The position numbers and the translations under genes were made by a program. Of a stretch of 64,000 nucleotides of DNA, positions 18,628-28,082 are shown piece by piece. Source of the stretch: Bradyrhizobium lablabi (GTDB lineage Bacteria > Pseudomonadota > Alphaproteobacteria > Rhizobiales > Xanthobacteraceae). Every line of letters starts with the position of its first letter. Position 1 is the first letter of the stretch. The notes below the pieces were generated by a model. The model made no database searches and was not told the origin of the DNA. It saw only the letters and a program-made list of their open reading frames with translations. The stretch is from the NCBI RefSeq assembly GCF_900141755.1, contig NZ_LT670844.1, forward strand, positions 2,666,001 to 2,730,000, in the 5' to 3' direction.

Positions 18628-18846
18628 TCTCGTGGCAGGGTTGGTGCGGGTTCTCAGCCGTCTATTGCGCTTTGGATTTTAGACCCTTTCTATCTCGCGA
18701 CAGAGTTGGTCATCAACGACGAATTGCAGCTGGCGGATGGAAGACCTATGCTGGGTTTATAACCACGCAGCCGCCCATCGTACGGCGAGAGTCTGCAGGG
18801 AAGACCTCACGGTGGACGGTTTGCATATCGCGCCGGAGGTCACGTC

Positions 18847-19317
18847 ATGTCCATTGCTCCCACACTCAAGAGATATCTGACCGCCGAAAACATCCAATAC
18901 GAGGAGATCCCGCACGAACTTACCATGTCGTCCACTCGCACGGCTGAGGCATGCCACGTCTCGGGCGATCGTCTCGCCAAAGGCATCGTGTTGCGGCGCG
19001 ATGGCGACTATATGCTGGTCGTCATGCCCGCATCGCACCACCTTCGCCTATCAGAACTGAGGACAAAACTCGGTGACAATGTCGACATGGCCAATGAAGC
19101 CGAGATCAATCGGTTGTTCCGCGACTGCGCGCACGGTGCAGTTCCGGCCGTTGGCAAATGCTATGGACTGGATCTCATCGTCGACGATAGCATCGAGGCG
19201 CAGCCGGAGATCTATATGGAAGCAGGCGATCACGAGACGCTGCTTCATCTGAGCCAGGCGCAGTTTGCGCGCCTGACGGCCAACGCACTGCATGGGCGTT
19301 TTAGCGCGCACGACTGA
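18847..19317 (+). CDS. YbaK/EbsC-type aminoacyl-tRNA deacylase-like protein
   Basis: A 156-residue single-domain protein with GGAGG eight bases before the ATG. The pattern TAEACHVSGDRLAKGIVLR, then HHLRLSELRTKLG and GAVPAVGKCYGLDLIVDDSI, follows the YbaK/ProX fold: the lysine in LAKG, and the GxxPP-like loop here GAVPAVG. Members trans-edit mischarged tRNAs such as Cys-tRNAPro. Followed 250 bp later by a CBS-domain gene; co-regulation with stress genes is possible but not shown. Confidence 0.85.
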   Translation: MSIAPTLKRYLTAENIQYEEIPHELTMSSTRTAEACHVSGDRLAKGIVLRRDGDYMLVVMPASHHLRLSELRTKLGDNVDMANEAEINRLFRDCAHGAVPAVGKCYGLDLIVDDSIEAQPEIYMEAGDHETLLHLSQAQFARLTANALHGRFSAHD

Positions 19318-19567
19318 GGATAGGTCGGTCGCATCTGCGGCTGGGCATATTATTATTGGGGGACAATCCGCCCGCATCCCGCAGTTGGAGTGGTACGCGA
19401 TACCGACGCATCCTTATGCCACGAGAGGTGGGGATTCTGCGCGGCAGGTCGAGATATAGCGCTGAGGCGCTGGTGCCGTCGCACCCGATCGGTTGTATAG
19501 TTGAGAAAACGGGGGGCCGTGCTGCATTGCATCAAGTGCACCTGAAACCCAGTAACGGAGGTTCGCC

Positions 19568-19987
19568 ATGAAAGTCAAAGACGTGATGCACAAGGGTGTC
19601 GACTGGGTCAGCCCCAACACCCCTGTCACCGAACTTGCGAAATTAATGCGGGGACATGACATCGGCTGCATTCCGGTTGGGGAGGACGACCGACTGGTCG
19701 GGATGGTAACCGACCGCGACATCGTCTGCAAAGGGCTCGCGAGCAACAACTTCGATGCTGGCCTCGCGACGGCGCGCGATGTGATGACCGAAGGCATCCA
19801 TTGTTGCCGGGAGGACGATGACCTCGCAAAGGCGGTGCATCACATGGAGAAGTTGCAGCTCCGCAGGCTGCCGGTGATCAACAAGAGCAAGCGGATGGTC
19901 GGCATCATCAGTCTGGGTGACGTCAGCCATTCTGCGTCCGGTGATTTGCTGTCCGAGTGCGTCAAGAGCGTTTCGGCCCATCATTGA
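19568..19987 (+). CDS. Two-CBS-domain protein
   Basis: A 139-residue cytoplasmic protein made of two CBS motifs: MKVKDVMHKGVDWVSPNTPVTELAKLMRGHDIGCIPVGEDDRLVGMVTDRDI region (residues 1-55), then ARDVMTEGIHCCREDDDLAKAVHHMEKLQLRRLPVINKSKRMVGIISLGDV region (residues 62-120). The pair forms a Bateman module that usually binds adenine nucleotides or NAD. GGAGG sits six bases before the ATG. Stand-alone CBS proteins of this type are common in rhizobia. Confidence 0.93.
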   Translation: MKVKDVMHKGVDWVSPNTPVTELAKLMRGHDIGCIPVGEDDRLVGMVTDRDIVCKGLASNNFDAGLATARDVMTEGIHCCREDDDLAKAVHHMEKLQLRRLPVINKSKRMVGIISLGDVSHSASGDLLSECVKSVSAHH

Positions 19988-20157
19988 AACACGGCCGGCG
20001 CTCCTCTCGCGATAGCCGCCAAGCCGCACGATCTTGGCGGCGATGAGTTTCCGTGCGCCGCCCGAAACCGACGGCCCCAGCGGGGCCCAGCCGCCGAGGT
20101 TATCTGGCGGGCGGAAACGGGCGGCTGATATCTAACCTGCCAAAAAATCTATCCACT

Positions 20158-20182
20158 GGAACTTTATAGGGCGCGGTGGGTT
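20158..20182 (+). promoter_or_regulatory. Possible EcfG-type (general stress) promoter
   Basis: GGAAC, 16 bases, then GGTT resembles the alphaproteobacterial EcfG consensus GGAAC-N16/17-cGTT with one mismatch in the less conserved position. It lies about 105 bp upstream of the Crp/Fnr gene start. A single match of this kind can occur by chance. Confidence 0.3.
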
Positions 20183-20285
20183 TTGGTATTCAGGCGCGGT
20201 CTGTTTTTCGAGGTTTCCGCACGCAGCCTGGCGCCACAAATATTCTGCAGAGAGCCGCGCGTCCGTCGAGGGAAGGAGCTTTCCC

Positions 20286-21131
20286 GTGATGGAGCACCCT
20301 ACCAGGGTTGGTAATCGACTGTTAGCTGCATTGCCGCCAGCAGATTTTGGTTTGCTCGCTCCTCACCTCCGGAAAATATCGCTTGAACGCGACGCAGTGC
20401 TGGTGCGATCGGGAGATCCAATTGAACAGATCTACTTCCCCGAGAGCGGGACGATCGCGTTCATAATGGACATGCCGAACGGACAAACGGTTGCAACCGC
20501 GGTCATCGGGAATGAGGGAGCCGCGGGCATCCTGTCAGCGCTGGGACCCTCCCGCTCTCCAATGACGGCGGTCGTACGGGTGACCGGGACCGCATTGCAA
20601 ATTTCTCCAGCGCGATTTCATGCGGCGTTCAGCCAAAGTCGCGCCATCCGACATGTGGTCCAGATCTACACCAGGGCGCTGCTGGCGCAATTCCAGCACG
20701 TGGCCGCCTGCAATGCGTTGCACTCGGCCGAGGCCCGCATGGCCCGGTGGTTGCTTCACATCCGCGACCGCATTGACGGAGACTTCCTGCCACTGACGCA
20801 AGAGGCGCTTTCGGAGTTGCTTGGCGTACGACGAACGACGGTGACGCATGTTGTGCGCAAGCTCCGGGCATCGCGGGCTATCCGATCCAATCGGCGGGGC
20901 TTGATCGAGATTGACAGACCGCGGCTCGAAGCAGCGGCGTGCGAGTGCTACGAGGCCATGCGCAGCAGAATCGATCGCATTGTTTCGCCGGAAGGAATGA
21001 AGCCTCGCATTCATGCCCCGCCGGTGCACAAAATTCCCCGCGCTCAAGATCCCCTTCTGGCCCAAGTGGATGAAGCGGAGCCGGACACGCGAACCCAGGG
21101 GGCGACTAGTGAGCGGTCAAGGGGCGATTGA
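20286..21131 (+). CDS. Crp/Fnr-family transcriptional regulator
   Basis: A 281-residue regulator; translation may start at the GTG at 20286 or the ATG at 20289, with GGAAGGAG upstream. The N-terminal cyclic-nucleotide-binding-like domain includes VLVRSGDPIEQIYFPESGTIAF, and the C-terminal winged helix has LTQEALSELLGVRRTTVTHVVRKLR. The N-terminal Fnr cysteine cluster is absent, so it is not an oxygen-sensing Fnr. An extra C-terminal tail of about 45 residues is charged and low complexity. Ligand and regulon unknown. Confidence 0.9.
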   Translation: MMEHPTRVGNRLLAALPPADFGLLAPHLRKISLERDAVLVRSGDPIEQIYFPESGTIAFIMDMPNGQTVATAVIGNEGAAGILSALGPSRSPMTAVVRVTGTALQISPARFHAAFSQSRAIRHVVQIYTRALLAQFQHVAACNALHSAEARMARWLLHIRDRIDGDFLPLTQEALSELLGVRRTTVTHVVRKLRASRAIRSNRRGLIEIDRPRLEAAACECYEAMRSRIDRIVSPEGMKPRIHAPPVHKIPRAQDPLLAQVDEAEPDTRTQGATSERSRGD

Positions 21132-21230
21132 CGGAATTGACTAAGGGCCGACGCGTTTTCGTCATTTCTCAACGGCTCCGCGCGGATCGCAGGGCCCAAG
21201 TGTAGCCCCTCAGCACATCATCTCCGCTAT

Positions 21231-21407
21231 CTAGCTCGACTCGTAAACCCAGGCTTCCTTGGCGAACCATTCGTGATTGGCTTGGCAGATTGAGCAGTAG
21301 GTGCGCGCGAAGAACACCGCACTGCATCGAAACCTCTCCCGATCCGCTTTGATGCCCGTCGGGATCTCGCGTCCCGTTTGAGGGCATTTGATCATAACGA
21401 TGCCCAT
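21231..21407 (-). CDS. Small CPxTG zinc-ribbon-like protein
   Basis: A 58-residue protein, starting at the ATG preceded by a GGGGGG Shine-Dalgarno-like run. It has MIKCPQTGREIPTGI at the N terminus and a second cluster CSAVFFARTYCSICQANHEW. The paired Cys/His positions suggest zinc binding. Small proteins of this type are widespread in Bradyrhizobiaceae with no assigned role. The stop lies 124 bp from the 3' end of the phasin gene's upstream partner, and both are on the minus strand. Confidence 0.65.
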   Translation of the reverse strand: MGIVMIKCPQTGREIPTGIKADRERFRCSAVFFARTYCSICQANHEWFAKEAWVYESS

Positions 21408-21530
21408 CTTGATCCCCCCTGTTTCGCTTTTGTGTCGCAGCAACGTGTCCGTTCGCCATCGGCTGGACTGCACCTCTTCTCGCGGGAGGCGCTTGTTCCA
21501 GCCGATCCCGGCGGCCTGCAAAACTTCGAT

Positions 21531-22016
21531 TCAGGAGGCCTTCTGCAGGACTCTGGTGAAGCTCTTCTTGATCGGCTCGGCCGCCTCGGTCGCGACTTTC
21601 TGAGCGAGCTCCCAAAGTTCCCTGTTCTGCGCGGACGCGGCTTCGAAGCTCTGGCGGCTCTGCGTGGCTGACAGCTTTATGATTTCCGATAGCGACTTGG
21701 TATCCATGAGATTGGTGAGAAAATCGAAAGCGGAGTTGGTGTTGACGCCCGAGATCTCGATGACCTTGACCCCGTAGTCCGCGGCGCCCTTTGCGTTGGT
21801 CGAATAGGTTTCTCGGAGAATGTCGGCTATCTCCCCCGAGGCAGCCTTTATCTTCTCGCAGTTGTCCCTCGCCCGCACGACGCTCTGCTCGGCGATCCCA
21901 CGGAACATCCCCGGCATCGCGAAAAGCGGCATGTCAAGGCCTTGCTTTTCGCCAGCATCGACCGTCGCATTCTGCGGATTGGCATTCGCTTCGACTTTCA
22001 CATTGGCATCATTCAC
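21531..22016 (-). CDS. Phasin family protein
   Basis: A 161-residue helical protein. I take the GTG at 22016 as start because AAGGAAG lies just upstream; the frame is open to 22115. The sequence FRGIAEQSVVRARDNCEKIKAASGEIADILRETYSTNAKGAADYGVKVIEISGVNTN region and the SLSEIIKLSATQSRQSFEAASAQNRELWELAQKVATE region are typical of the Phasin_2 family. Phasins coat polyhydroxyalkanoate granules. It is a single gene facing away from the AraC gene. Confidence 0.88.
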   Translation of the reverse strand: MNDANVKVEANANPQNATVDAGEKQGLDMPLFAMPGMFRGIAEQSVVRARDNCEKIKAASGEIADILRETYSTNAKGAADYGVKVIEISGVNTNSAFDFLTNLMDTKSLSEIIKLSATQSRQSFEAASAQNRELWELAQKVATEAAEPIKKSFTRVLQKAS

Positions 22017-22116
22017 AGGTTTTCTTCCTTTCAAACGAAACTCAACAGCAAACCGATTTGCGTCCCGAACCTTCCGAGGCGCAGGCTGCATCGCAGAAAT
22101 GGAGCCGAGAACCATT

Positions 22117-22924
22117 TCCCAACTTCCACCGTGGTCAGGTACGCCGCGAATAACCGCCTCGCACCCGCCTGACCAAGATATGGCTGACTAACGTCGGAGC
22201 TTCCGTTCGCTTTCTGACTCTCACATCGGATTTTTCGATAATCGGGATGTCTTGCGCGGCGAGGAGTTCGTTACAGCCGGCGCTTGTGCCGCTCGAAGCT
22301 CTTGCGGTTCTTGTGCTGATCGCCCGCCGAGACAGCTTCCTGACATCTTTATTGTCACGCAGTTCGTGGCGGCGCCGTCGAGCCTCGATAGCGTAGCTGT
22401 GGCTCGCGACTGGCCCGTGCTAGGCGTCGGCTGACGTCTGACCGCGCGGCCTGGACGACGCAGCTCACCGTCCAGTCCCGATAGAACTCCTGGTGCCGCC
22501 GGGAAGCGTTGTGACTTCGGCCGCAACGCAAGGCGCACCCGCGAAGCCGGACGCGAAACATCGCACAACGCAGTGACATCAAGAGATTACGATATCGGAA
22601 TAAAATCCTATGGCGCGCCACTGTCGATGAAGATGGGCACTATTGTTTCGCCGTGGCGCTATGATCTGGGAGCCTGTATCGCTCCACCGTAGCCGAAACT
22701 GCGACGACCAGCGATTTCGTGCTACGCTTGAATGCCACCTGCATACTGCGGATGCATGGCGCGCAGACGGTGACCTCGTTCGTCAACCACCGGCTCGGCT
22801 CACTTGTGCGCAACGCGAGCGCTCCTGCTATCCAAATACTGCATCAATGTTAGAGGGACGCCCCTCCCGCGCCCCGGCCGTGCTATAGTGGATCGAGGAA
22901 ACAGCATGCGCGGAGGGCCGTACG
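22117..22924. other. Intergenic region without a supported gene
   Basis: About 800 bp between the phasin and AraC genes. Short open frames exist on both strands (for example 22221-22568 and 22643-22888) but none has a ribosome-binding site, a recognisable domain or convincing codon use. A TATAGT-like hexamer at about 22881-22888 may serve the AraC gene. Confidence 0.5.
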
Positions 22925-23923
22925 ATGTTGGGTCCCGCCAAGTCGATCCTGGGCCGCCTGAGCCGGTTTCACACGCGCGACGCGGACGAGGCACGCGCGT
23001 TCCTGAGCACCAAAGACTACGAGCTGGATCTGTCGCGCAGCGATGCGCGGCAAATCGACCTGCGTATCAACGGCGTCTATTTGCCCGGCGCGTACGTCGG
23101 ATACTATCAATACGGCGCGCCAATTGCGGCTCGAACCCATGCGGCTCGCCACGACTACTGGATCAATCTCCCGCTGGAGGAGGCGATCGAGGCGACCATC
23201 GGGGCGGAAACGCTGATATGTGGCCCCCAACAAGGGTTCGTGTCGTCACCGACGTTGCAATATGTGGTCCGCACGCAGGGCGTCGGGGCCCGCGTGCATG
23301 TGCAGATCACAGAAGAGCGTATGAATCGCCAACTGACCGCGCTCCTGGGAACGCCTCTCTCCGAGCCAGTCGTTTTCACGGCGTCGATCGATTTGACCAA
23401 AGGACATGGTCGCAGCTTGGGAAACTGCGTCGGTCTGGCTATCAGTGATCTCGAAGGCGGCGATGCGCTCGCGAACAACCCAATCGCGACAGGCCTGTTC
23501 GAGGAATGCATCACCACCAAGCTTCTCCTTGAGCATCCCAACAATTACTCCGATGCTCTGCATCGGATGCAAAAATCCATCGCCCCCGCGTCCGTTAAGC
23601 GTGCCGTCGAGTATATGAATGCTGAGCTGGGCTTGCCGCTCGGAATTGGCGAAATTGCAGCCGCCGCAGGAGTCGCAGGTCGAACTCTGTTCAAGCACTT
23701 CAAGGACGCCCATGGCGCTTCTCCCATGCAGTACCTGCGGAACGCCCGATTCGAAAAGGTTCACCAAGCACTGTTATGCGCCGAACACACCGATAACGTT
23801 TCGGTCATTGCGCTGCGCTGGGGCTTTAGCCACCTTGGACGTTTTGCCGTCGAGTATCGCCAACGTTACGGCGAGCCTCCCTCACAGACACTAACGAGAA
23901 GCCCGCTGCGAACGGCCAAATAA
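22925..23923 (+). CDS. AraC-family transcriptional regulator
   Basis: A 332-residue regulator. Residues about 30-215 match the AraC-binding-like domain found in regulators such as those of aromatic catabolism (for example HARHDYWINLPLEEAIEA). The C-terminal double helix-turn-helix spans about 228-325: LPLGIGEIAAAAGVAGRTLFKHFKDAHGASPMQYLRNARFEKVHQALL, then VSVIALRWGFSHLGRFAVEYRQRYGEPPSQTL. It precedes the haloperoxidase-like gene by 65 bp in the same direction and may control it. Confidence 0.92.
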   Translation: MLGPAKSILGRLSRFHTRDADEARAFLSTKDYELDLSRSDARQIDLRINGVYLPGAYVGYYQYGAPIAARTHAARHDYWINLPLEEAIEATIGAETLICGPQQGFVSSPTLQYVVRTQGVGARVHVQITEERMNRQLTALLGTPLSEPVVFTASIDLTKGHGRSLGNCVGLAISDLEGGDALANNPIATGLFEECITTKLLLEHPNNYSDALHRMQKSIAPASVKRAVEYMNAELGLPLGIGEIAAAAGVAGRTLFKHFKDAHGASPMQYLRNARFEKVHQALLCAEHTDNVSVIALRWGFSHLGRFAVEYRQRYGEPPSQTLTRSPLRTAK

Positions 23924-23988
23924 ACCCTGGGAGCCTAGCTGGCACATTTCCGACGCGTGCGGAGTGTCAGAGATTCATGGAGGGAAAC

Positions 23989-25233
23989 ATGCGTGCATCA
24001 ATGAGCCGTCCGATTCCGGCCGCCTTGATCGCGGCCTCGCTTGCAGTTGCCATCCAGGCGCCGGCTCGCGCCAACGTCATCACCGATTGGGACGAAAAGG
24101 CCGTCGCCGTCGCTACGCCAATTGGGACTTATCCGGCTCAGCGTGTGATGGCGATGGTTCACGTCGCGATGTTCGACGCGACAAATTCGATCGCGCGGCG
24201 CTACCGACCGTATCTGGTGCAGCTGCCCGCGGCGCCGACCACGTCGAAGGAAGCCGCTGCCGCGGCGGCTGCAGGTACGATTTTGGCGACTATCGATGCG
24301 AAGACAGCGGCTGAGATGAAAGTCGCCATCGCGACCTACCTTGCATCGATTCCCGACGGCGAAGCGAAATGGGATGGCATCAAGCTCGGCGAGGCCGTCG
24401 CGGCAAAAGTGTTGGAGGCCCGGGCTGATGACGGCTCCGATGCGCCCGATGACTATCGGCCGAGGACGACGCCTGGCGCCTACATCCCAACGCCGATCAC
24501 GGCAGGTTCGACCTGGCCGGGCGTGAAGCCGTTTGCCATGACCAAAGCATCTCAATTCCGACCGCCGCCGCCGATCGCGCTGAGCAGCGAAACGTGGGCG
24601 AAAGATTTCAACGAGCTCTGTGACTATGGCGCCAAGACGAGTGCCAAGCGTTCGGCGCAGCAGACCGAGACCGCGCGGTTCTGGCTCATGGTCGGCCCAC
24701 AAGCCTACCACCCCTTTGCGCGTCATCTTGCGACGGCACAGCAGATGAACGTCGAGGACAGCGCGCGGTTCATGGCGCTCGTGGCGGTTGGGCTCAACGA
24801 TGCGCTGATCGCGCTGTTCGAGGCCAAGTATCATTACAACTTCTGGCGTCCGATCACCGCTATCCGCAACGGCGATATTGACGATAATCCGGCCACCGAG
24901 CGTCATGCGACTTGGCAGCCGATCGACAACACGCCGATGCATCCGGAATATCCGTGCGCGCATTGCGTCTCGAGCGGCAGCGTCGCCGGCGTCGTCACGA
25001 CGGTGCTCGGAACCGAGGACATTCCCGAAGTCGCGGTGACCAGCCCGACCGCTCCCGGCGTGACCCACCGCTGGACCAACATGAAGGTCTTTGCCGAAGA
25101 GGTCGCGAATGCGCGCATCTGGGCCGGCTTCCATTACCGGTTCTCGACCGAGGTTGGGACGAAGATGGGCCGCGAGATCGGCGAATATGTCGTGAAGAAT
25201 GTGATGCAACCAGTCGTGACGAGTTCACGGTGA
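23989..25233 (+). CDS. Vanadium-dependent haloperoxidase / PAP2-like protein, secreted
   Basis: A 414-residue exported protein; GGAGGG lies five bases before the ATG at 23989, favouring it over the upstream ATG at 23977. Signal peptide is LIAASLAVAIQAPARA. The C-terminal half has the vanadate/phosphate-site blocks: HYNFWRPITAIRNG, PEYPCAHCVSSGSVAG (usually PSGH..SG) and ARIWAGFHYRFSTEVG. The middle block is diverged (CAHC), so activity could be haloperoxidase or phosphatase. Many rhizobial relatives are annotated as vanadium-dependent haloperoxidases without tested activity. Confidence 0.82.
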   Translation: MRASMSRPIPAALIAASLAVAIQAPARANVITDWDEKAVAVATPIGTYPAQRVMAMVHVAMFDATNSIARRYRPYLVQLPAAPTTSKEAAAAAAAGTILATIDAKTAAEMKVAIATYLASIPDGEAKWDGIKLGEAVAAKVLEARADDGSDAPDDYRPRTTPGAYIPTPITAGSTWPGVKPFAMTKASQFRPPPPIALSSETWAKDFNELCDYGAKTSAKRSAQQTETARFWLMVGPQAYHPFARHLATAQQMNVEDSARFMALVAVGLNDALIALFEAKYHYNFWRPITAIRNGDIDDNPATERHATWQPIDNTPMHPEYPCAHCVSSGSVAGVVTTVLGTEDIPEVAVTSPTAPGVTHRWTNMKVFAEEVANARIWAGFHYRFSTEVGTKMGREIGEYVVKNVMQPVVTSSR

Positions 25234-25381
25234 ACGGTTGGTCCGCAGGCGGATGTGGACCGAGTCGGGCGGCTACCGCCGCGACCACCCGCGCGTTAGC
25301 CCGGCGGGTCGAAGAGGACGCGAAAGAAGTTCGCATCATAGGATCGAAAAGCGTGCTTCTGCGTACGAAGTGGCGGCAATT

Positions 25382-25456
25382 TGGCGCTCCCTAGGGGAAT
25401 CGAACCCCTGTTTCAGCCTTGAGAGGGCCGCGTCCTAACCGCTAGACGAAGGGAGC
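25382..25456 (-). tRNA. tRNA-Glu(CUC)
   Basis: Minus strand starts GCTCCCT and ends AGGGAGC, then discriminator G and an encoded CCA. The D arm (TCTAGCGGTTAGGA), anticodon stem CGGCC/GGCTG with loop CTCTCAA (anticodon CUC) and T arm AGGGGTTCGATTCCCCT all fold. Length is 75 nt with CCA. Confidence 0.97.
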
Positions 25457-25522
25457 GTTGCGTTTCAGGGAATACCCGCGAAATCCGCCGGCTGCAAGGC
25501 CGGCTCAATCAAGACGGCTGAA

Positions 25523-25888
25523 TCAGGGTTCACTGGCAAATTTCAGCCGCCCGGTGGCTTTCAGCGTATGCGCGTCAAAGGTGCGGATTTCTGTTGCGCC
25601 ACCTATATCCAGCGTCACCACCAGGCGGTCGCCGGCGAGGCCGGTCGAAACGATGCGGGCGCCTTTCGGCAGGACCGAAATGGTGTCGGTCGCAACAGTG
25701 CTTCCCTCTGACCGCAAAAGGCGATAGCCGATGGCGATCAGGACGGCGGCAACCGCCAGCGCCGTGGTCAGGCCGGCAATCAGCATCATCCGCCGCACCC
25801 GCGCGAACAGAGCGGCCTGTTCCGGGGTCGGTTCGGGCACAACGGTTTCGGTCATAAGGCTCATCTTTGCAACAAGGCTCGTCTTCAA
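25523..25888 (-). CDS. Small single-pass membrane protein, unknown function
   Basis: Up to 121 residues; an ATG at 25855 (MTETVVPEP) is an equally good start. One transmembrane helix (MLIAGLTTALAVAAVLIAIGYRLL) separates a short acidic cytoplasmic head from a beta-rich tail (TDTISVLPKGARIVSTGLAGDRLVVTLDI). It is divergent from the RluA-type gene and near the tRNA. No function known. Confidence 0.7.
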   Translation of the reverse strand: MKTSLVAKMSLMTETVVPEPTPEQAALFARVRRMMLIAGLTTALAVAAVLIAIGYRLLRSEGSTVATDTISVLPKGARIVSTGLAGDRLVVTLDIGGATEIRTFDAHTLKATGRLKFASEP

Positions 25889-25902
25889 TTAGCGGTCAAA
25901 GG

Positions 25903-26883
25903 ATGGAGGTCACGGTCTCAGGCGACGAGGGATCGGTCCGGCTCGACCGCGTGCTCGCGCATCACCTTGCCGAGCTGTCGCGGTCGCGGCTGAAAGCGCT
26001 GATCCTTGCAGGTTCGGTCAGCATCGGACCCACCCCCATCCGCGACCCCGCTTATCATGTCGTCGCGGGCGATACGATCACAATCGACGTGCCGGAAGCG
26101 GCCCCTGCCGAGCCCGCAGGCGAAAATATCGCCCTCGATATCGTCCATGAGGATGACGACATCATCGTCATCGACAAGCCCAAGGGCCTCGTCGTCCATC
26201 CCGCCGCCGGCCACGAGACCGGCACCTTGGTGAACGCGCTGATCGCCCATTGCGGGGCGAGCCTTTCCGGGATCGGCGGCGTCCGGCGGCCGGGCATCGT
26301 GCATCGCCTCGACAAGGACACCACCGGGCTGATGGTGGTGGCCAAGAACGACCGCGCGCACCAGTCGCTGAGCGAGCAATTCGCCGACCACGGCCGTACC
26401 GGCGAGATGCGGCGCGGCTATATGGCCTTCGTCTGGGGCGTGCCGAACCGCCAGCGCGGCACTATCGAGGCGCCGATCGACCGTCATCCGCATGCCAGGG
26501 AGAAAATGGCGGTGCGCGAGGGCGGCCGCGAGGCGGTCACCCATTGGGAGGTTCAGGAGACTTTTGCCGGACGTGACGGCAAGCCGGTAGCGACGCTGCT
26601 CGCCTGCCAACTCGAGACCGGCCGTACCCACCAGATCCGGGTGCATCTCGCCCATATCGGCCACCCCCTGATGGGCGATGGCGTCTATGGCCCGCACTTC
26701 AACACCAAGGCCAGCCATCTCGGCCCTCGGGCCCAGGCGGCACTCGCGGCCCTCGGCCGTCAAGCGCTGCACGCATACCTCTTGACCCTGGAACACCCCA
26801 AAAACGGGGCGATTCTGGAGTGGATCTCGGATTTGCCCGACGACCTGATGCTACTAAGGAATTGCCTCAGAGCGGCGCTATGA
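25903..26883 (+). CDS. rluD: RluA-family (RluD-like) 23S rRNA pseudouridine synthase
   Basis: A 326-residue enzyme from the ATG at 25903. An N-terminal S4 RNA-binding domain (VRLDRVLAHHLAELSRSRLKALILAGSV) is followed by the catalytic domain with HRLDKDTTGL holding the active-site aspartate, and ETGRTHQIRVHLAHIGHPLMGD near the C terminus. This class makes pseudouridines in helix 69 of 23S rRNA. It is followed by rpoH after about 215 bp. RluD versus RluC cannot be fully separated from sequence alone, but the S4-plus-catalytic length fits RluD. Confidence 0.88.
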   Translation: MEVTVSGDEGSVRLDRVLAHHLAELSRSRLKALILAGSVSIGPTPIRDPAYHVVAGDTITIDVPEAAPAEPAGENIALDIVHEDDDIIVIDKPKGLVVHPAAGHETGTLVNALIAHCGASLSGIGGVRRPGIVHRLDKDTTGLMVVAKNDRAHQSLSEQFADHGRTGEMRRGYMAFVWGVPNRQRGTIEAPIDRHPHAREKMAVREGGREAVTHWEVQETFAGRDGKPVATLLACQLETGRTHQIRVHLAHIGHPLMGDGVYGPHFNTKASHLGPRAQAALAALGRQALHAYLLTLEHPKNGAILEWISDLPDDLMLLRNCLRAAL

Positions 26884-27098
26884 CGCAGGCCCTTTGGAAA
26901 AGCGTTGTTATGACAATAGGTTATACCAGCCACACGGTGACGTGACCCCCGCGATCCTTCCAAAAGCACCCCGGAATAGTGTATGTTGCACGTGCGTTGA
27001 ATATCCAACGCGGAACATCGCAGAACGACTGGCTTTAACACAGCGGCCGTCTGCCGGGCCCGCCGCTATCGGGGGCCTGAACCACTGGAGGGCGCTAA

Positions 27099-27998
27099 AT
27101 GGCCCGTACAGCTACACTGCCGGTACTCAATGGAGAATCCGGCCTTTCCCGATACCTCGCCGAGATCCGCAAGTTCCCGATGCTGGAACCCCAGCAGGAA
27201 TACATGTTCGCCAAACGCTGGCGCGAGCATGACGATCGCGACGCGGCACATCACCTTGTCACCAGCCATCTTCGGCTCGTGGCCAAGATCGCCATGGGCT
27301 ATCGCGGCTACGGATTGCCGATCTCCGAGGTCGTCTCGGAGGGCAATGTCGGCCTGATGCAGGCGGTGAAGCGATTCGAGCCCGACAAGGGCTTCCGTCT
27401 CGCCACCTACGCCATGTGGTGGATCAAGGCGTCAATACAAGAGTACATCCTGCGTTCCTGGTCGCTCGTGAAAATGGGCACCACCGCGAACCAGAAGAAG
27501 CTGTTCTTCAACCTGCGCAAGGCGAAGAGCAAGATCTCCGCGCTGGACGAGGGCGATCTGCGCCCCGACCAGGTGAAGCTGATTGCCAAGCGCCTCGGCG
27601 TGACGGATCAGGACGTGATCGACATGAACCGCCGGCTCGGCGGCGATGCCTCGCTCAACGCACCGATCCGCGACGACGGCGAGGCAGGCGAATGGCAGGA
27701 CTGGCTGGTCGATACCTCGCCCAACCAGGAAGCCATCATGGCCGAGAGCGAGGAGTTCGATCATCGCCGCGAGGCGCTGACCGGAGCCATCAACGTGCTC
27801 AACCCCAGGGAACGCCGCATCTTCGAGGCACGGCGCCTGGCGGAAGAGCCGATGACGCTCGAAGACCTCGCCGCCGAGTTCGGCGTGTCGCGCGAGCGCG
27901 TGCGGCAGATCGAGGTTCGCGCTTTTGAGAAAGTGCAGTCGGCCGTCAAGGGCACGATCGCCAAGCAGGAAGCCGCCGCCCTGGAAGCCGCGCACTAA
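27099..27998 (+). CDS. rpoH: RNA polymerase sigma-32 factor (RpoH)
   Basis: A 299-residue sigma factor. Features are LSRYLAEIRKFPMLEPQQEYMFAKRW (region 1.2), HHLVTSHLRLVAKIAMGYRGYGLP (2.1-2.2), GLMQAVKRFEPDKGFRLATYAMWWIKASIQEYILRSWSLVKMGTT (2.3-2.4 and the RpoH box), and region 4 EEPMTLEDLAAEFGVSRERVRQIEVRAFEKVQ. It directs transcription of heat-shock genes. Bradyrhizobia carry several rpoH paralogues; which one this is cannot be told here. Confidence 0.95.
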   Translation: MARTATLPVLNGESGLSRYLAEIRKFPMLEPQQEYMFAKRWREHDDRDAAHHLVTSHLRLVAKIAMGYRGYGLPISEVVSEGNVGLMQAVKRFEPDKGFRLATYAMWWIKASIQEYILRSWSLVKMGTTANQKKLFFNLRKAKSKISALDEGDLRPDQVKLIAKRLGVTDQDVIDMNRRLGGDASLNAPIRDDGEAGEWQDWLVDTSPNQEAIMAESEEFDHRREALTGAINVLNPRERRIFEARRLAEEPMTLEDLAAEFGVSRERVRQIEVRAFEKVQSAVKGTIAKQEAAALEAAH

Positions 27999-28023
27999 CT
28001 GTTGTGGCGTAAGGCGATGCGTG

Positions 28024-28053
28024 AAAAAAGCCGGCGGCAACGCCGGCTTTTTT
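28024..28053. terminator. Bidirectional terminator between rpoH and the histidine kinase gene
   Basis: AAAAAA, stem GCCGGCG, loop GCAA, stem CGCCGGC, then TTTTTT. The A and T tracts on both sides let it stop transcription from either direction, fitting the convergent genes. Confidence 0.92.
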
Positions 28054-28082
28054 GTTGGGCGCAAAACGGACTGTCGTCCCCG

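Noticed and set aside
22804..23448. A 214-residue frame overlapping the AraC gene
   Set aside because: Different frame from the AraC gene, whose double HTH is clear; Arg/Gly/Pro rich with no domain.
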